From Vibrio splendidus (lineage in GTDB: Bacteria > Pseudomonadota > Gammaproteobacteria > Enterobacterales > Vibrionaceae), in NCBI RefSeq assembly GCF_002873455.1, contig NZ_MCUN01000007.1:388292-452291 (forward strand): a stretch of 64,000 nt of DNA. The letters run 5' to 3'. A program made the position numbers and the translations under genes. The notes under the pieces were generated by a model that saw nothing but the letters and a program-made list of their open reading frames with translations, did not search any database and was not told where the DNA came from. This document shows positions 61,671 to 64,000 of this stretch, piece by piece (within the stretch, counting starts at the first letter, position 1; each line of letters starts with the position of its first letter).

Positions 61671-63680
61671 GTGCCTAACCTGATGTCTCTTGATAAATTA
61701 CTAAACCATGTCGAACATACTTTTCTAACTGGAGACGTATCCGATCAGATTCTTGCAATACAAATTCTCTCAAGGTTTCCGCACACTAAACACTTACTAC
61801 TTAAAGGATTGGATTCCAACATCATCGATGTCGTTATCACCTGCCTCGAATGTCTAACTCTAGATAAGAATGCGCCTATAACGAGTATTATCCACTGCCT
61901 TAATAATTGGGACGACAGCGAAGTTAAATTGGCGGCACTGAATGCTATTGAACGAAACTTAGGTCTAGAACAATCTCACGAATTGTTGATAGATCTGATC
62001 TGCGACACTCGCGATTACTGGGAAGGCGATTGGAATGACGGTGATGATATCCGTTTGAATGCTGCCCGTGTTTTAGATAATCACGCACAAAACTTAGAAC
62101 GTAACCAGGCTCTTCGCTTATTGCCCTTACTTCAAAATGATCCAGAACCCGACTTAAGAAGCAGACTTGTTTCGGTGTTGTCTCGTCACTCACCCGCTCT
62201 ACTTGAAGAAGGTGGTTATTTAAAACATCCGACTGATTTCCGTCTGGCCTTAAAAAGTACACCAGATAAAATTTCCTTATACAAAGCCGCCCAACACCAA
62301 GATCTACGTTGCCAACAAATTGCCTATCAGCGTTTATCCGAGATGAATTGCCGCGAATATTTACAGTTGTTTTTAACCGGGCTTTCCCACTCTGATTCAA
62401 AAATAAGACAAACGTCGATCAACACATTAGCGAGATGGGAATATCAAATAGGTATCAAGCACCTAACAAATAACGAGTTACTGTCGGAAATACCAATTCG
62501 AACCCTTTCGACATTACTTAGCGACGATGATAAACAACACCTGATTAACCGATGGCAAGATCAACAACATCCAACTCAAAATTTAACAGCGATACTCCGG
62601 TTAATTGCGAGGTTAAAGGAAACGCATAAGCAAGCTCAACTAAAATATTTCATGCCGGTTTTCTATGAACGCTTCTCTAACCTAGATGAAGGAACGCAAC
62701 TTGATTGCCTCAATATCTTGTTTAGCGAAACAACACAGCGCCTAAGCACCGCCTTTGTTCGTCAACACCTGCAATCTAAAATCAACAGCAATTCGGTGAG
62801 GCAGCAGCTTATCGGGCACCTAGCTGTTACTCCAACGAGCGAACATCAAGCCTATCTAAAAGAACTTGTTGTCGGTTTACCAGAAATTCTCGTAAACAGC
62901 CATATAAAGAAACAAGAGCCATCAGCAAACGATCAACTTCAGGAGCAGCATGACCTAAGTGATGCCAATATACAGCCACCCGTACTTTCAACACTTGAAG
63001 CACTGAAACGAACCACTCATCCAAGCCCTGATAGAAAGCAATCACCTAGTAAAGACCAACAGCCTAAGAAAAAAGCGTCTATCGAAAAACAGACTAACCA
63101 AGCTTTGGCGATCGAACATTGTCGAAACAAACAATGGTTGATTGATTTGTGCGTTGAGCAGAAACTCGCAACTCTATCAAAAACTGCATTCCACGCGTTA
63201 GTCACTGCCTTATATCACAACAATATAAATTTTATCGACATTAAAACTCAGCAATTTAGTCATTTAGTGTCAGAGCTAATCATTGATGTTGATTGCTCTA
63301 ATCTCAGTAATATCGTCGACTGGCTTGGAGAACTCTGGATCGAGCAACACCACTTACAAAGGATAGAGTCTGAAAACCTTGCATTGCAAACCTGTCTAGT
63401 AAGATATATCACTAGCGAACCACAACTACTTGAGCTGTTAAAACATCCGTACATTGGTATTCAGATAGCGGCGTTGGAACAGCTACGACAGACTGGTATT
63501 ACGGCACAAGAAAGATTGATTAACCTGATTCTAAAAGAACCAATTCTATACCCTCAATTCAATTATTTTGAGGCTACTACGGTCTACAAGGTACTTTCTG
63601 AGAAAATCCAAGGTTCACCTTCAATCGCGCTTCAGGCCATGCACTCCTTCATTGGATCACCTAACAATCCCACGGCATGA
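61671..63680 (+). CDS. HEAT-repeat protein divergent from the Idr-like operon
   Basis: 669 residues (GTG start at 61671, or ATG at 61683; neither has a clear ribosome-binding site). No signal peptide, so cytoplasmic. Alpha-helical HEAT/armadillo-type repeats fill ~15-390 (SDQILAIQILSRFPH, SEVKLAALNAIERN, SKIRQTSINTLARWE). A basic, proline/serine/lysine-rich linker follows (~405-480), then a second helical part (~490-669, PYIGIQIAALEQLRQTG). One repeat has an acidic tryptophan insert (DYWEGDWNDGDD, ~110-121). Function unknown. Its place suggests a scaffold or maturation helper for the exported molybdoenzyme, by inference. Confidence 0.7.
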   Translation: MPNLMSLDKLLNHVEHTFLTGDVSDQILAIQILSRFPHTKHLLLKGLDSNIIDVVITCLECLTLDKNAPITSIIHCLNNWDDSEVKLAALNAIERNLGLEQSHELLIDLICDTRDYWEGDWNDGDDIRLNAARVLDNHAQNLERNQALRLLPLLQNDPEPDLRSRLVSVLSRHSPALLEEGGYLKHPTDFRLALKSTPDKISLYKAAQHQDLRCQQIAYQRLSEMNCREYLQLFLTGLSHSDSKIRQTSINTLARWEYQIGIKHLTNNELLSEIPIRTLSTLLSDDDKQHLINRWQDQQHPTQNLTAILRLIARLKETHKQAQLKYFMPVFYERFSNLDEGTQLDCLNILFSETTQRLSTAFVRQHLQSKINSNSVRQQLIGHLAVTPTSEHQAYLKELVVGLPEILVNSHIKKQEPSANDQLQEQHDLSDANIQPPVLSTLEALKRTTHPSPDRKQSPSKDQQPKKKASIEKQTNQALAIEHCRNKQWLIDLCVEQKLATLSKTAFHALVTALYHNNINFIDIKTQQFSHLVSELIIDVDCSNLSNIVDWLGELWIEQHHLQRIESENLALQTCLVRYITSEPQLLELLKHPYIGIQIAALEQLRQTGITAQERLINLILKEPILYPQFNYFEATTVYKVLSEKIQGSPSIALQAMHSFIGSPNNPTA

Positions 63681-63735
63681 GCCGTTAAACATCATGTTCA
63701 AGTGATAGAAACAACAGAGCTAATGTCAGATTAAA

Positions 63736-63763
63736 GTTAGGGGTTAGGGGTTAGGGGTTAGGG
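63736..63763. repeat. Four-copy GTTAGGG tandem repeat (telomere-like, G-quadruplex-capable)
   Basis: Exactly four head-to-tail GTTAGGG units, giving four runs of three to four G separated by TTA on the plus strand. It lies between the HEAT-protein gene and tRNA-Cys. Confidence 0.9.
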
Positions 63764-63821
63764 AATAGTAGGACAAAACTGAAACTCGGAAGATGAAAAT
63801 ACAGAAAGGAATTTCAGACAT

Positions 63822-63852
63822 AAAAAAACCAGCCACTAGGACTGGTTTTTTC
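63822..63852 (-). terminator. Terminator of the tRNA-Cys transcript
   Basis: Stem AAAAAACCAG / CTGGTTTTTT around a 9-nt loop, 8 bp after the tRNA 3' end on the minus strand; symmetric, so it may also stop plus-strand transcription. Confidence 0.88.
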
Positions 63853-63859
63853 TAAATAG

Positions 63860-63933
63860 TGGAGGCGCCTCCCGGAGTCGAACCGAGGTCCACGGATTTG
63901 CAATCCGCTGCATAGCCACTCTGCCAAGGCGCC
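63860..63933 (-). tRNA. tRNA-Cys (anticodon GCA)
   Basis: 74 nt including an encoded CCA end. On the minus strand: acceptor stem GGCGCC / GGCGCC with discriminator U, anticodon stem-loop CGGATTGCAAATCCG with anticodon GCA, and T-loop GGTTCGACTCC. In Vibrio it is commonly part of a Gly-Cys-Leu tRNA operon; any upstream partner would lie past the right edge. Confidence 0.96.
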
Positions 63934-64000
63934 TTCAAGTCGTGTTTTAAGAGAACGACTCTCTTGATTACTACCAAACAAGGTAACAATCAAATAGATG

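Noticed and set aside
1..64000. CRISPR array, insertion sequence, prophage or integron cassette
   Set aside because: No regularly spaced long direct repeats, transposase, integrase or phage structural genes were seen; the only tandem repeats are the short ones listed.

Overview
The window reads as a chromosomal segment of a marine Vibrio. The TonB2 operon carries the Vibrio-specific ttpC gene and a TPR gene. The nrdDG, nirBD-nirC-cobA, trxC, ybiT and YeeE/YedE genes, the low-to-mid GC content and the tRNA-Cys all fit. A Splendidus-clade species is my guess from protein sequence character only. No insertion sequence, prophage, integron or CRISPR array was seen.

Layout. 0-3.5 kb: end of a cobyric acid synthase-modABC (molybdate uptake) group, with modC running off the left edge. 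3.7-8.7 kb: a BOF stress protein, a small outer-membrane protein, the ABC-F ATPase YbiT, a retropepsin-like lipoprotein and an aminotransferase. 8.9-11.8 kb: anaerobic ribonucleotide reductase nrdDG behind FNR and NrdR sites. 12-17.7 kb: a secreted nuclease-like protein, a YeeE/YedE sulfur-transport pair behind a regular three-copy operator, a glycosyltransferase, a FabH-like synthase and thioredoxin 2. 17.8-28.8 kb: accessory metabolism and transport, including a GMC oxidoreductase with an acyl-CoA synthetase and AraC regulator, MFS and MATE transporters, two tandem winged-helix proteins, YgbA, acetyltransferases and a DUF2986 protein. 28.9-43.9 kb: a metal-acquisition block. It holds a nine-gene metal ABC transporter operon, the TonB2 energising operon and a TonB-dependent siderophore receptor. 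The first and last share an almost identical Fur-type promoter module. 44-49.2 kb: a DAACS symporter, a two-component system, a NYN protein and a DUF4174 protein. 49.3-54.3 kb: assimilatory/respiratory nitrite reduction (cobA, nirC, nirD, nirB) with an FNR/NarP-like promoter. 54.9-63.7 kb: pseudoazurin, then a five-gene operon of two di-haem cytochrome c peroxidases, a Tat-dependent Rieske protein, an arsenite-oxidase-family molybdoenzyme and a CopD-like membrane protein, with a divergent HEAT-repeat gene. 63.9 kb: tRNA-Cys.

The most notable content is the 55.4-61.5 kb operon. A generic pipeline would call it arsenite oxidase. The two di-haem peroxidases beside the Rieske and molybdopterin subunits instead match the gene set of the dissimilatory iodate reductase IdrABP1P2, and one of the arsenite-binding residues appears to be replaced. 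The first peroxidase also carries an unusual nine-unit pentapeptide tandem repeat in front of its signal peptide. The window therefore groups molybdate import, siroheme/cobalamin precursor synthesis, nitrite reduction, a copper electron carrier and a putative oxyanion reductase, all suited to low-oxygen respiration in seawater or on hosts.
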